Shown piece by piece: positions 16,221 through 24,467 of a stretch of DNA of 64,000 bases (positions are counted from its first letter, which is position 1; each line of letters opens with the position of its first letter). The notes under the pieces are model-generated. The model saw only the letters and a list, made by a program, of their open reading frames with translations. It was not told where the DNA came from and did not search any database. The position numbers and the translations under genes were made by a program. Location: assembly GCA_964203235.1 (NCBI GenBank), contig CAXNLE010000002.1, positions 744,001 to 808,000 of the forward strand. Reading direction: 5' to 3'. The stretch comes from BACL27 sp964203235 (GTDB lineage: Bacteria; Actinomycetota; Acidimicrobiia; Acidimicrobiales; Ilumatobacteraceae).

Positions 16221-16835
16221 TTACTTTTGCACGTACACGACGAACCACATCGTTGCAAAAATTACAGCGAGTGAATACCAATAAACACTATGAGCCAGCA
16301 CCAAATCGTGATCGCTGTTGCGACTAGCGAAAGACCTAAACATCGTCATCACTGTGAAACCTAAACCGATAACTATCAGCACGGACATCGTGGCTGTTAT
16401 TGCGTAAAACATCATTGTGTAACTGCTGTCGCGAACACCAATATCCATTTGCATATAAACAGCAATCTGCGCATTGATTAGAGCAATCTCGGTCAGTAAT
16501 GCAACTGCGAGTGCAAGTGTTGTGTGTTTTGAGTCTGCACGGCGGGAAGAATAACTCGCCCACTGCACCATCACACAAGTGATTACAAACGTCAACATCA
16601 TCGTGTTGGTCGCAACTTCGGGAATCTTGATATTTTCTGGCAACCAGTCACGCAACATCTTGCTGCCATCTGAAGACTCACGTAATGGTGCATTAGCCCT
16701 GAACTGCAACCAGATCGCGAGCATCGAGCCGATCAACATTGCGCTAGCCGCCGACATTAAACCGCTTAAAACTAAAGCCTGACGGCGCATCACAATTTTT
16801 GGTCCTGAATTGAGTGCTGTTGCGTTGGTGCTCAT
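16221..16835 (-). CDS. COX3-like membrane protein (second, divergent oxidase subunit III)
   Basis: 204 residues with five spans. It can be aligned by eye to CtaE of the same cluster. FYAITATMSVLIVIGLGFTVM corresponds to the FYTLTGFHGVHVTVG helix, and SVYWYSLAVIFATMWFVVYV corresponds to YWHFVDVIWIIIFTLVYL. An extra 30-residue periplasmic loop (about 50-80) follows the first helix. The conserved acidic and His residues of true subunit III are largely replaced. It immediately follows the COX1-like gene, whose stop overlaps a tandem 14-bp repeat that carries this gene's start. Probably part of a non-canonical complex with the COX1-like protein. Confidence 0.75.
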   Translation of the reverse strand: MSTNATALNSGPKIVMRRQALVLSGLMSAASAMLIGSMLAIWLQFRANAPLRESSDGSKMLRDWLPENIKIPEVATNTMMLTFVITCVMVQWASYSSRRADSKHTTLALAVALLTEIALINAQIAVYMQMDIGVRDSSYTMMFYAITATMSVLIVIGLGFTVMTMFRSFASRNSDHDLVLAHSVYWYSLAVIFATMWFVVYVQK

Positions 16836-16869
16836 AAGTTAGCGCTCATAAGTTAGTGCTCATTAGTTT
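16828..16869 (-). repeat. Three 14-bp tandem repeats carrying successive ATG codons
   Basis: The units are 16828-16841, 16842-16855 and 16856-16869 (plus-strand consensus GTGCTCATAAGTTA). On the minus strand each contains ATGAGC. The outer two ATGs open five-codon frames (MSTNL, MSANL), each ending in a TGA that overlaps the next ATG. The third ATG opens the COX3-like gene. The first ATG also overlaps the TAA of the COX1-like gene. Confidence 0.95.
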
Positions 16870-18368
16870 GCCTGAACCGTTTCAAAATTTTCTTCATCTG
16901 CTATCTCACCAGAACTCGATGTTTTAACAACAAGACCAACGAAAGCGAATATGAAAATTAAAAATATTGCTTGACCAATCGCTGCGGCAGAGTTCCAGAT
17001 TTGGCTGTTGTCACCCAACTCGCCTGTCATCCGGGCTGCAGGTTGGTCAGTGAAGCCAGCGATGTAATAAGGCAGAGCCGCTAATACAACTGCGAGTACA
17101 CCGAGCAATCCAAGTCCGATGACTGGCATGGTTGGCATCTTGCGACCCCAGATTCTTGGACCAAAATGAACAATTGCTCCGAACGAACTCAGCACCACGC
17201 CGTAACCAATATAAATGAGTACTGCCTCTTCAAACACTGTGTTTGATAATTTCAAATCGCTGATCCGCAACAAAGCGTTTCCGAGCATGCCAGTTAGCAC
17301 CATGCCGACACCAAAGAATGCAAGAACAAATGCGCCGCTGGGTTTTGCCTTTTCATTTTTCATCGCCAATAAACACAAACCGAGCACAATAAGTAAACCG
17401 AGCATCGGAAGTGCGTTGAACATCAAAAACGGTAAGAGATTTTTGGCGATGTCATTTAACTCGCTGTTTAGTTGTAACGAATAAAAAGATTGTGTCACCG
17501 TGCCGATTAAAGCAGTACTCATTACGCCGATACCAATGAACAAACCTCCGCGTAGTGGTTGCTTGCCTTTATTCATCGTTGCAACTATTTGTGCAAGTAC
17601 GCCAAGACTTGAAATTGCCAGTAGAAATATTTGTGGCGACGTGAGTGCCCAACCAATCCAAGCGTTGACTCCATCAGTTGCGCCGAATGTTGCTCGCTCG
17701 TAAGTGTGATCAACTGCGACAAAAATTAATGCTCCAGCCATAACTGGAAGTGTGAGAACAAGCGACACGGTGGTCACGAGTGACGACCAAACAAAAATTG
17801 GTGCATCAATAAGGGTCATCCCTGCACGACGTGATGTGAGAATTGTTGTTGCGATACTTGCACTAACGAGTAGTAGCCCTGCGATTACCAGTCCTAAACC
17901 AAGAAGAAACAGATCAACCATTTGTGGGTCACCGCCACCAGGCCCACCATTGCCAAGATATGCAACACCGACAATGATCATTCCGAAAAACCATAAGTAA
18001 GCGCCGAACGCCGCCGCTCTCGCAAAAGCAAGAACTTGACTACCGATCTGCATAGGTGCAATGGCCAGTGCGATGCCAAGTGTCATTGGCGTAATTGAGC
18101 CAAAAATTAAACCGATACGAAAAATTGAAAACAATTGTGTCGCACTTGTTGAATCAATTAGATCACTAACCGAACTAATTCTTTCAACATCAAGAACTAC
18201 TCCAACGACGACGACAGCAATAGTCCAAAGCAGAGAAACTGAAACCATCAGTCGGCCAATTCGTTGGTGACTTGTTGTTAGTAACCAACTCGAAATTTTG
18301 CTAAAAAAACTTATGCCAGACAACGTCCCCGAATTATTCATCGCAGAATTCACATCAATGGCGCTCAT
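16863..18368 (-). CDS. COX1-like membrane protein lacking all oxidase metal ligands
   Basis: 501 residues with about twelve helices, alignable to CtaD of the same operon. TTSHQRIGRLM matches TVDHKKLGLMY. The long run to APIFVWSSLVTTVSLVLTLPV matches MPIFTWMMTVVQFLLLFAV. TSPQIF (243-248) replaces GHPEVY, so the CuB His is Ser244 and the cross-linked Tyr is Phe248. The double-His helix is GVMSTALIG. IGYGVVLSSFG (387-397) replaces HFHYVLFGG, and the first haem His is absent (SIFRIGLIFG). No haem or CuB could be held as in an oxidase. The fold and length are otherwise intact with no stops, so it is not a decaying pseudogene. It sits between ctaB and the COX3-like gene; its role is unknown. Confidence 0.8.
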   Translation of the reverse strand: MSAIDVNSAMNNSGTLSGISFFSKISSWLLTTSHQRIGRLMVSVSLLWTIAVVVVGVVLDVERISSVSDLIDSTSATQLFSIFRIGLIFGSITPMTLGIALAIAPMQIGSQVLAFARAAAFGAYLWFFGMIIVGVAYLGNGGPGGGDPQMVDLFLLGLGLVIAGLLLVSASIATTILTSRRAGMTLIDAPIFVWSSLVTTVSLVLTLPVMAGALIFVAVDHTYERATFGATDGVNAWIGWALTSPQIFLLAISSLGVLAQIVATMNKGKQPLRGGLFIGIGVMSTALIGTVTQSFYSLQLNSELNDIAKNLLPFLMFNALPMLGLLIVLGLCLLAMKNEKAKPSGAFVLAFFGVGMVLTGMLGNALLRISDLKLSNTVFEEAVLIYIGYGVVLSSFGAIVHFGPRIWGRKMPTMPVIGLGLLGVLAVVLAALPYYIAGFTDQPAARMTGELGDNSQIWNSAAAIGQAIFLIFIFAFVGLVVKTSSSGEIADEENFETVQAN

Positions 18369-18457
18369 AACTCAGATAACGCTAACAGTTAAGCCCTTTG
18401 GCTTGGAAACTTCTTTATCGCACGAAGTCGGCGAATTGTTTGATTAAACAGCAAGTT

Positions 18458-19381
18458 TTAAACCAGTACATCGACCATCAAAGCGCCAAAAAGCACAGTC
18501 ACATATGTAATCGAAAAAGAGAAAACCTTCATTGACCAAGCCTCAGTTGGTTTGCGCCCGAGCATTGCCGTCCCGACCGAAAAACCTAGCCCTACAACAA
18601 TTGCGGTTCCACCATAAATCCAGCCAAGATTCGCAACTGGCATCAACACAAGGGTCGCCGCCGCGAGAACCACCGTGTACCAAAACATCGTGCGAACCGT
18701 GCGCTCAAGTGAAACTACTACCGGCAACATTGGCACGTTTGCCGCACGGTATTCATCGGCGTGCCTAATTGCTAGAGCCCAAAAATGTGGTGGAGTCCAT
18801 AGAAACATAATTATGAAGAGCCAAACCGCAGGCCAGCCAACAGAATTTGTAACTGCGGCCCATCCAATGAGAGTTGGCATTGCCCCAGCGGCACCACCGA
18901 TAACAATGTTTTGTTTGCTCGTGCGCTTCAACCACAATGAATAAATAAACACATAAAACGCTGTGGCGCTGAATGCAAGGCAAGCAGACAGCAAGTTTGC
19001 GCCGGCCCACAAAATCGCGAATGCAAGGACTTCTAAAATCATCGCAAACACAAGCGCATTTCTTGGCGCGATTAACCCAGTGACGAGAGGACGAGTCTGC
19101 GTTCGCTTCATCAATTTGTCGATGTCACGATCGATATACATATTTATCGTGTTTGCACCCCCAGCGGCGAGAGTTCCGCCGAGCAAAGTTATTGCGATCA
19201 ACGACCACGCTGGCCATTTGCCGGCTGCCAAGACCATTGTCGGCACTGTCGTAACTAGTAATAGTTCGATTATTCGTGGTTTGGTCAAAGCGATATATCC
19301 GCCAACAATTGTTTTAGGCGAGCGCTTTGATTCGTGCGAGAACAACCGCGAAGGCACGACTGGACGAACATTAAGTGCCAT
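18458..19381 (-). CDS. ctaB: Protoheme IX farnesyltransferase (haem O synthase)
   Basis: 307 residues with about nine helices, of the UbiA prenyltransferase superfamily. The first Asp-rich motif is in NMYIDRDIDKLMKRTQTRPLVTG. The second conserved loop is in HFWALAIRHADEYRAANVPMLPVV. It transfers a farnesyl group to haem B to give haem O, the precursor of haem A for the ctaD product. It heads the minus-strand oxidase cluster and is separated from the COX1-like gene by 89 bp. Confidence 0.95.
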   Translation of the reverse strand: MALNVRPVVPSRLFSHESKRSPKTIVGGYIALTKPRIIELLLVTTVPTMVLAAGKWPAWSLIAITLLGGTLAAGGANTINMYIDRDIDKLMKRTQTRPLVTGLIAPRNALVFAMILEVLAFAILWAGANLLSACLAFSATAFYVFIYSLWLKRTSKQNIVIGGAAGAMPTLIGWAAVTNSVGWPAVWLFIIMFLWTPPHFWALAIRHADEYRAANVPMLPVVVSLERTVRTMFWYTVVLAAATLVLMPVANLGWIYGGTAIVVGLGFSVGTAMLGRKPTEAWSMKVFSFSITYVTVLFGALMVDVLV

Positions 19382-19560
19382 GCGCCAATCGTACGATGCT
19401 TAAGCACCAAAGCCCAACCGATCTAGCTATGAAATTGAAGTGTTGCGAAATTAAAATCTCACGAATAATCTCGCAAATTCAAAATCTGAAATCAAAATCT
19501 CCGAGCCTAAAAACTTGAACAAAAGTCACACCGTCACGCCACAATAGGAAGGTGAGATAC

Positions 19561-19863
19561 ATGGCAGTAGCCAGCGTTCAACCATCCCAGGTCTTAGAGC
19601 CAGATGTTGATGACGTAACTAAGTCAGACAAGCCGTGGATTGTCATCGTCTGGAACGACCCGATCAATCTGATGTCATATGTAACGTTCGTATTTCAAAA
19701 ACTTTTTGGTTACAGTCTCGAAAAAGCAACTGAATTGATGCTCGATGTTCACCACAAAGGTCGGGCTGTTGTCTCGAACGGTTCGCGCGAACGCGCCGAG
19801 TTTGATGTTTATCGACTTCATGAACATGGTTTGTGGGCAACGATGGAGCACGAGACATTGTGA
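19561..19863 (+). CDS. clpS: ClpS adaptor of the Clp protease
   Basis: 100 residues. It delivers N-degron substrates to ClpC/ClpA. The core NDPINLMSYVTFVFQKLFG with the following HHKGRAVVSNG and REFA-like RERAEFDVYRLHEHGLWATME is typical of actinobacterial ClpS. The acidic N-terminal extension is normal. I chose the ATG after AGGAAGGTGAG; an in-frame GTG three codons earlier lies inside that Shine-Dalgarno. The stop overlaps the DUF2017 start (GTGA). Confidence 0.95.
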   Translation: MAVASVQPSQVLEPDVDDVTKSDKPWIVIVWNDPINLMSYVTFVFQKLFGYSLEKATELMLDVHHKGRAVVSNGSRERAEFDVYRLHEHGLWATMEHETL

Positions 19864-20375
19864 AAATAAATAAGGGACCAGTAACTCGCACTAAAACTGG
19901 TAACTATAAGTTGGTCTTGCCGAAAGATCATTGCGAAGTACTGACTCATCTAATTACTGAACTTCGCGACTCGTTATTGAATACAACTGACGATGCTTCA
20001 CTTCGACGATTATTTCCAACGGCTTATCACAACGATGCAATAAAAGACGCCGAGTACCAACGCTTGATGCGCGACGAATTGCTGGCATCAAGACTTGCAT
20101 CAATTGAGACTGCATTAGAGGTGATCGGTGCAAGCAACGAACTCTCCGAATCTGAGATAGATGCCTTTGCACGAAGTATTAACTCGTTGCGACTCGTGAT
20201 CGGAACGACTTTAGATATTGCTGAGTCTGATCACGGCGACCTGAGCATCGAATCGCGACAATTAAATTCACCTGAGACTGAATCAGACAAAGAAAAGATC
20301 ATTCAAAACGATCTTTATGACTACCTGGGCTGGCTACTTGAATGGACAGTTAGCGCACAAAGCGAAGGGCTTTAA
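19860..20375 (+). CDS. DUF2017 family protein
   Basis: 171 residues, predicted soluble and helical. The family is characteristic of actinobacteria and is regularly encoded right after clpS, as here (GTG start inside the clpS TGA). Recognisable parts are LRRLFPTAYHNDAIKDAEYQRLMRDELL and the C-terminal LYDYLGWLLEWTVSAQS. No enzymatic motif is evident. Coupling with clpS suggests a link to Clp proteolysis, but the function is not established. Confidence 0.88.
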   Translation: MKINKGPVTRTKTGNYKLVLPKDHCEVLTHLITELRDSLLNTTDDASLRRLFPTAYHNDAIKDAEYQRLMRDELLASRLASIETALEVIGASNELSESEIDAFARSINSLRLVIGTTLDIAESDHGDLSIESRQLNSPETESDKEKIIQNDLYDYLGWLLEWTVSAQSEGL

Positions 20376-20465
20376 ATCTTTTCCTAATTCTTTTCGCAGG
20401 TTCTTAGGTTTTTCTGCAACTAGCGGTGATAGATTTCAAGAGTTCTCAACGGATAGTAGGTCCCT

Positions 20466-20538
20466 GCCCCCATCGTCTAGTGGCCTAGGACACCACCCTT
20501 TCAAGGTGGCGGCACGGGTTCGAATCCCGTTGGGGGTG
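20466..20538 (+). tRNA. tRNA-Glu (TTC)
   Basis: A 73-base cloverleaf. The anticodon stem is CCACC/GGTGG with loop CTTTCAA (anticodon TTC). The T arm is GCACGGGTTCGAATCCCGT. The acceptor arm GCCCCCA pairs with TGGGGGT. CCA is not encoded. It is the first of three tRNA genes in a cluster after DUF2017. Confidence 0.97.
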
Positions 20539-20569
20539 CAAAAGGTCAGTTTCAGCAATAGCAGAATCT

Positions 20570-20643
20570 GGTCCCGTGGTGAAGTTGGAGTTCACGCCGC
20601 CCTGTCAAGGCGGAGGTCGCGGGTTCAAGTCCCGTCGGGACCG
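20570..20643 (+). tRNA. tRNA-Asp (GTC)
   Basis: A 74-base cloverleaf with acceptor GGTCCCG/CGGGACC, anticodon stem CCGCC/GGCGG, loop CTGTCAA (anticodon GTC) and T loop GGGTTCAAGTCCC. CCA is not encoded. A short imperfect hairpin (20644-20667, loop TTCG) separates it from tRNA-Phe and may be a processing signal. Confidence 0.97.
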
Positions 20644-20667
20644 CTGGGGAGTGTTCGCACTTCTCCA

Positions 20668-20740
20668 GGTCGGGTAGCTCAGTAGGCAGAGCATGCGCCT
20701 GAAAAGCGCAGGGTCACCGGATCGACGCCGGTCCCGACCA
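20668..20740 (+). tRNA. tRNA-Phe (GAA)
   Basis: A 73-base cloverleaf with acceptor GGTCGGG/CCCGACC, anticodon stem TGCGC/GCGCA, loop CTGAAAA (anticodon GAA) and T arm ACCGGATCGACGCCGGT. The T loop GATCGAC departs from the usual GTTCGAN in its first T, which is unusual but tolerated. CCA is not encoded. Confidence 0.96.
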
Positions 20741-20809
20741 CAATTTGAAAACTAGGTAATTATTTAATCGTGCGTAGAGCGCCGAGAAATCATGGCTGGC
20801 GCGTGACGA

Positions 20810-21235
20810 TTATTCTTCGACGACGAGTGTGAGAATCCATTCGCCGGTGACGTGGCTCTCGAGATCAAAGGTGCCAAGTTTGTCGGCAGTAAATTCGATT
20901 ATCGCTTCTTGGCCGGCTGGGGTGACTCCGCCATCGAGATCGTAGCCATGTAGGTGAAACTCGTCGTCGGCGTCGGGGTTAAGAATTTTGAGTCGCACCG
21001 TTGAGCCAAGCGTTGCTTGAAAGGCAACTGCCGAACCCGAAGTTTGACCAATGATTACTGAAATCTCGACAACTTCATCAGTCGCTGTCGCAGATGTCTC
21101 GTCTGATGTTGCTTCTGGTGTCTCTTCTGATTTAGTTTCGTCACCAGAATCAGATGTTGAACTTGAACAACCGACTGTGCCTAGCGACAGGCAAATTGCG
21201 AAAAACGACTTAGTAAAAATTGAACGAATGCTCAT
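20810..21235 (-). CDS. Small lipoprotein with cupredoxin-like domain
   Basis: 141 residues. The signal peptide ends in a lipobox (LGTVGC, Cys23). A Ser/Thr/Glu-rich linker of about 35 residues follows, then a ~75-residue beta domain with RLKILNPDADDEFHLHGYDLDG and a C-terminal ITGEWILTLVVEE-like strand. The pattern of a strand with HLHGYDL and a final beta strand resembles the cupredoxin-like domain of EfeO-type and blue-copper-like lipoproteins. His-x-His is visible, but a Cys ligand is absent. It is coupled to pyrE by ATGA. I chose the ATG giving a proper signal peptide and rejected a 27-codon longer form overlapping pyrE. The substrate or metal is unknown. Confidence 0.75.
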   Translation of the reverse strand: MSIRSIFTKSFFAICLSLGTVGCSSSTSDSGDETKSEETPEATSDETSATATDEVVEISVIIGQTSGSAVAFQATLGSTVRLKILNPDADDEFHLHGYDLDGGVTPAGQEAIIEFTADKLGTFDLESHVTGEWILTLVVEE

Positions 21236-21801
21236 GATCCAAAAGCGTAGCCAAGATCGGGTGCGCTGAGCATTGGTTGATATGTAATTTTTGCTTCGAT
21301 TGCCATTGCCGCGCAAGTACCGCCGCGATCAACTATCACTGTTATAAACACCGGTGTTGCGCCGAAAGCTCTAACAACTTCAACGGCTTCGAATAGCGAA
21401 GTGCCACGCGTAACGGTGTCTTCAACGATTGCCACACGATCGCCTGGCTGCAGTGCACCTGCAATGCGACCAGTAATGCCGTGATCTTTGCTCTCTTTGC
21501 GCACACTGAAACTGCGCAAAACTCTGCCCCGTGTTGCTGCAACTGCGGCGATGCCAAATGCAACTGGATCAGCACCCATCGTTAGCCCACCAATCGCGTC
21601 AATTTCTGGTGGCAACATTGCTAATGCAACATCACTGACACGCAAGATTCCATCGCTACGACACGCTGTTTGTTTTGAATCGAGAAACCAGTTGCTCGTT
21701 TTTCCAGATTTAAGAGTGAACGAGCCTGTCTTCAATGAATGGAGAAGAATATGTTCGCGTAATGCTTCTCTCGCTAAATCAAGCGGTGGAAGTTTAGACA
21801 T
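21232..21801 (-). CDS. pyrE: Orotate phosphoribosyltransferase
   Basis: 189 residues. It makes OMP from orotate and PRPP in pyrimidine synthesis. The PRPP loop is VAIVEDTVTRGTSL, and SVRKESKDHG carries the catalytic Lys loop. GGLTMGADPVAFG and FTLKSGKTSNWFLDSK are family signatures. It lies 17 bp after purB and is coupled to the lipoprotein gene. The combination purA-purB-pyrE puts purine and pyrimidine steps in one transcript. Confidence 0.93.
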   Translation of the reverse strand: MSKLPPLDLAREALREHILLHSLKTGSFTLKSGKTSNWFLDSKQTACRSDGILRVSDVALAMLPPEIDAIGGLTMGADPVAFGIAAVAATRGRVLRSFSVRKESKDHGITGRIAGALQPGDRVAIVEDTVTRGTSLFEAVEVVRAFGATPVFITVIVDRGGTCAAMAIEAKITYQPMLSAPDLGYAFGS

Positions 21802-21818
21802 CTCTAGATTTGAATCAA

Positions 21819-23126
21819 TTACAACTGTTTCGAAGCAAGCGCTTCAAAGACGCGATTTGTATGTTTGACAGATTTCTTGAGATCAAATATCGCGTCTAGT
21901 TGTTTTGATGTTAAACCGATGCGCTTGTCAGCAGCCAACAGTTCACGAAACTGTGATTCTTCAGTTACTGCACGCGCTGCTAGTTCTTGAACAAGTCGAT
22001 ATGCGTCATCACGCGTCATGCCCGAAGACACGAGAGCAAGCAATACAGATTGCGAAAACACAACACCATGTTTTGAGTGCAGATTTTTTAGCATCTGTGC
22101 GCCATCGACTTCAAGATTTGTAATCAACCTCGTGGCTCGTCGCAACATGTAATAAGCCAGCATTGACGAATCTGGCAAGACAATTCGTTCTGCCGAAGAA
22201 TGAGAAATATCACGCTCATGCCAAAGTGCAACATCTTGCAAACCGACCTGAAGATTTGCTCGTAAAACCCGAGACAATCCTGTCAAAGTTTCAGACGAGA
22301 TCGGATTTCGTTTGTGCGGCATTGCTGAACTGCCTTTTTGACCCACTGCGAAGCCTTCACGCACTTCGTTTACTTCTGTGCGTTGCAAGTGTCGCAACTC
22401 AACAGCAATTGTCTCAATTGTTGTGCCAATGCTTGCGCACGCCCACAAATATTCAGCGTGACGATCGCGGGCGATGACTTGAGTTGCCGGCACTGCTTGC
22501 AAGCCGAGTGCTTTTGCAACACTCAGTTCTACATGTGGATCAATATTTGAATACGTGCCAACCGCGCCTGAAAGTTTGCACACTGCGATTGTTTTAGTTG
22601 CGGCATCTAAACGATCACGATCTCGACGCAACTGCAATGCCCACAGCGCAACTTTGGCGCCAAATGTTGTTGGCTCAGCATGCATGCCATGAGTTCTACC
22701 GATCATTACTGTGTCGCGATGCTTCTCGGCAAGCGCAACCACCGCTTCGCATAAATCAACAAGTGCGCGATCTATCAAGGTCGCGGCGTCACGCAACATC
22801 CAACACCATGCAGTATCAACAACATCAGAACTTGTGAGTCCATGATGAATCCATGCACCAGCCGGCATGCCGATTTGCTGCTGAACAATATCAACGAAAG
22901 CAGCAACATCGTGATCGGTGACTCGTTCACGCTCACTCACGGCTGTCAAAAATTCGCTATCAACTTTTGGGGCACGGTCACGACAAATCTGCGCGTGATC
23001 ACGTGGCACAACACCGAGTTCGCAATGTGCCGAAGTGGCTAGTAACTCAATTTCTAAGTAGCGACGAAACTTAGATTCATCCGAAAAAATTTCTGCCATT
23101 TCTGGCAGGCTGTATCGCTCGATCAT
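21819..23126 (-). CDS. purB: Adenylosuccinate lyase
   Basis: 435 residues of the fumarase/aspartase superfamily. It cleaves SAICAR and adenylosuccinate. The signature GSSAMPHKRNPISSE contains the flexible catalytic loop. MIGRTHGMHAEPTTFG and HHGLTSSDVVDTA supply further active-site His and Ser/Thr residues. The ATG (MIERYSLPEM) overlaps the purA stop by ATGA; a longer form would read back into purA. Confidence 0.96.
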   Translation of the reverse strand: MIERYSLPEMAEIFSDESKFRRYLEIELLATSAHCELGVVPRDHAQICRDRAPKVDSEFLTAVSERERVTDHDVAAFVDIVQQQIGMPAGAWIHHGLTSSDVVDTAWCWMLRDAATLIDRALVDLCEAVVALAEKHRDTVMIGRTHGMHAEPTTFGAKVALWALQLRRDRDRLDAATKTIAVCKLSGAVGTYSNIDPHVELSVAKALGLQAVPATQVIARDRHAEYLWACASIGTTIETIAVELRHLQRTEVNEVREGFAVGQKGSSAMPHKRNPISSETLTGLSRVLRANLQVGLQDVALWHERDISHSSAERIVLPDSSMLAYYMLRRATRLITNLEVDGAQMLKNLHSKHGVVFSQSVLLALVSSGMTRDDAYRLVQELAARAVTEESQFRELLAADKRIGLTSKQLDAIFDLKKSVKHTNRVFEALASKQL

Positions 23127-24394
23127 TTGCGCACGACGCATTCGTTGCGCTCGGGGCCAACCCCAATAATTGACACCGGCACGCCACAATGCTGTTCAAC
23201 AAGTTCAATTAATGATCTCGCTTGCTTTGGTAGATCTGTATAACTACGAATCATGCGCACAGAAGATTTCCAGCCGGGAAGATCAACGTACTTGGCAGTA
23301 AATTCACCGAGCAGTTGTGCGTCATCTGGGTAACCCGTAAGCGATTTGCCGTTCAACTCATAACCCACACATACTCGAACAGTTTCAAATGTGTCCAAGA
23401 CATCAAGTTTCGTGAGTGCAATTTCTGTTAGCGAATTAAGACGAACAGCGTGGCGCAACATCACGAGATCTAACCAGCCAGGTCGACGACGACGCCCAGT
23501 AACCGTTCCAAACTCATGGCCGATATCTACAACTTTGTCGCCCAACTCGCCAATCAATTCTGACGGAAACGGACCACTGCCAACTCTTGTTGTATACGCC
23601 TTAGCGATACCAACGATCCGCGTTATATCTCTAGGCCCAAGACCTGCACCAGCACATGCTCCGCCAGCAATTGGATTCGATGATGTAACAAACGGATATG
23701 TTCCGTGATCAATGTCTAGAAATGTTGCTTGAGCACCTTCGAGAAGCAGATTTTCTTTTCGTTCAAGAGATTCGTGCAAAAAATTAACCGTGTCACAAAC
23801 ATATGGCACCAAACGCGTACCCAAATCGACGAACTTTGCCACGATCGCATCAATTTCTAACTTCTCACCACCGAGTGCACTTAACACTTTTTGTTCTGCA
23901 ACGGCGCGTTCGAATACGAGAGTTTTAAATCTTTTTGGATCTCGCACATCCCCAACACGAATACCGACTCGGCGAGCCTTGTCGGCATATGCAGGGCCGA
24001 TTCCTTTTAACGTTGTTCCAATTTTATTTTCGCCCAATCCAGATTCGCTCAGTGCGTCATGCGACTGATGCCAAGGAAAAATTAAATGGGCAAGACTTGA
24101 TACTTTCAAACGTGCACAAGAAATTCCGCGAGATTCAAGTGTGTCAATTTCGTTGAATAATGTCGGCATATCTACGACAACACCGTTACCGATCACCGGT
24201 GTGACATGCCCGTAAAACACACCACTTGGAACTAGTTGTAAAGCGTATTTTTGATCACCAACAACAACTGTGTGGCCCGCGTTGTGCCCACCTTGATAAC
24301 GAGCGACGATTTGATGCGACTCAGCAAGTAAGTCGATTACTTTTGCCTTGCCTTCGTCACCCCATTGGGTTCCAACTACGACAGTTACAGGCAT
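23123..24394 (-). CDS. purA: Adenylosuccinate synthetase
   Basis: 423 residues. It converts IMP, GTP and Asp to adenylosuccinate. The N-terminal loop VVGTQWGDEGKAKVIDLL is the family P-loop, with Ala where most enzymes have the second Gly of GKGK. QGGHNAGHTVVV, EGAQATFLDIDHGTYPFVTSSN and TGRRRRPGW are further signatures. AGGAG stands seven to eight bases before the ATG. A 15-bp tandem repeat lies in its leader. Together with purB it completes AMP synthesis from IMP. Confidence 0.97.
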   Translation of the reverse strand: MPVTVVVGTQWGDEGKAKVIDLLAESHQIVARYQGGHNAGHTVVVGDQKYALQLVPSGVFYGHVTPVIGNGVVVDMPTLFNEIDTLESRGISCARLKVSSLAHLIFPWHQSHDALSESGLGENKIGTTLKGIGPAYADKARRVGIRVGDVRDPKRFKTLVFERAVAEQKVLSALGGEKLEIDAIVAKFVDLGTRLVPYVCDTVNFLHESLERKENLLLEGAQATFLDIDHGTYPFVTSSNPIAGGACAGAGLGPRDITRIVGIAKAYTTRVGSGPFPSELIGELGDKVVDIGHEFGTVTGRRRRPGWLDLVMLRHAVRLNSLTEIALTKLDVLDTFETVRVCVGYELNGKSLTGYPDDAQLLGEFTAKYVDLPGWKSSVRMIRSYTDLPKQARSLIELVEQHCGVPVSIIGVGPERNECVVRK

Positions 24395-24406
24395 CGAACG
24401 CTCCTA

Positions 24407-24436
24407 CTTAATTAGAACTTGCTTAATTAGAACTTA
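24407..24436. repeat. Two 15-bp tandem repeats in the purA leader
   Basis: CTTAATTAGAACTTG and CTTAATTAGAACTTA are adjacent, directly upstream of the purA Shine-Dalgarno in the 73-bp gap after hspR. They contain the palindrome TTAATTAG-like core. They may have arisen by slippage or may affect purA initiation. Confidence 0.9.
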
Positions 24437-24467
24437 TAGGACGTGTTAAAAGTCTACTCGGCTTTAT

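Noticed and set aside
19441..19506. AAAATCT repeated three times upstream of clpS
   Set aside because: Spacing is irregular (27 and 14 bp) and the sequence is A/T-rich, so chance is a sufficient explanation.
20644..20667. Terminator between tRNA-Asp and tRNA-Phe
   Set aside because: The hairpin has a bulge and no U-tract, and the tRNA genes probably form one transcript.
20317..20685. Long reading frame across the tRNA cluster
   Set aside because: It runs through the tRNA-Glu and tRNA-Asp genes, has no recognisable protein features, and is explained by the tRNA sequences.
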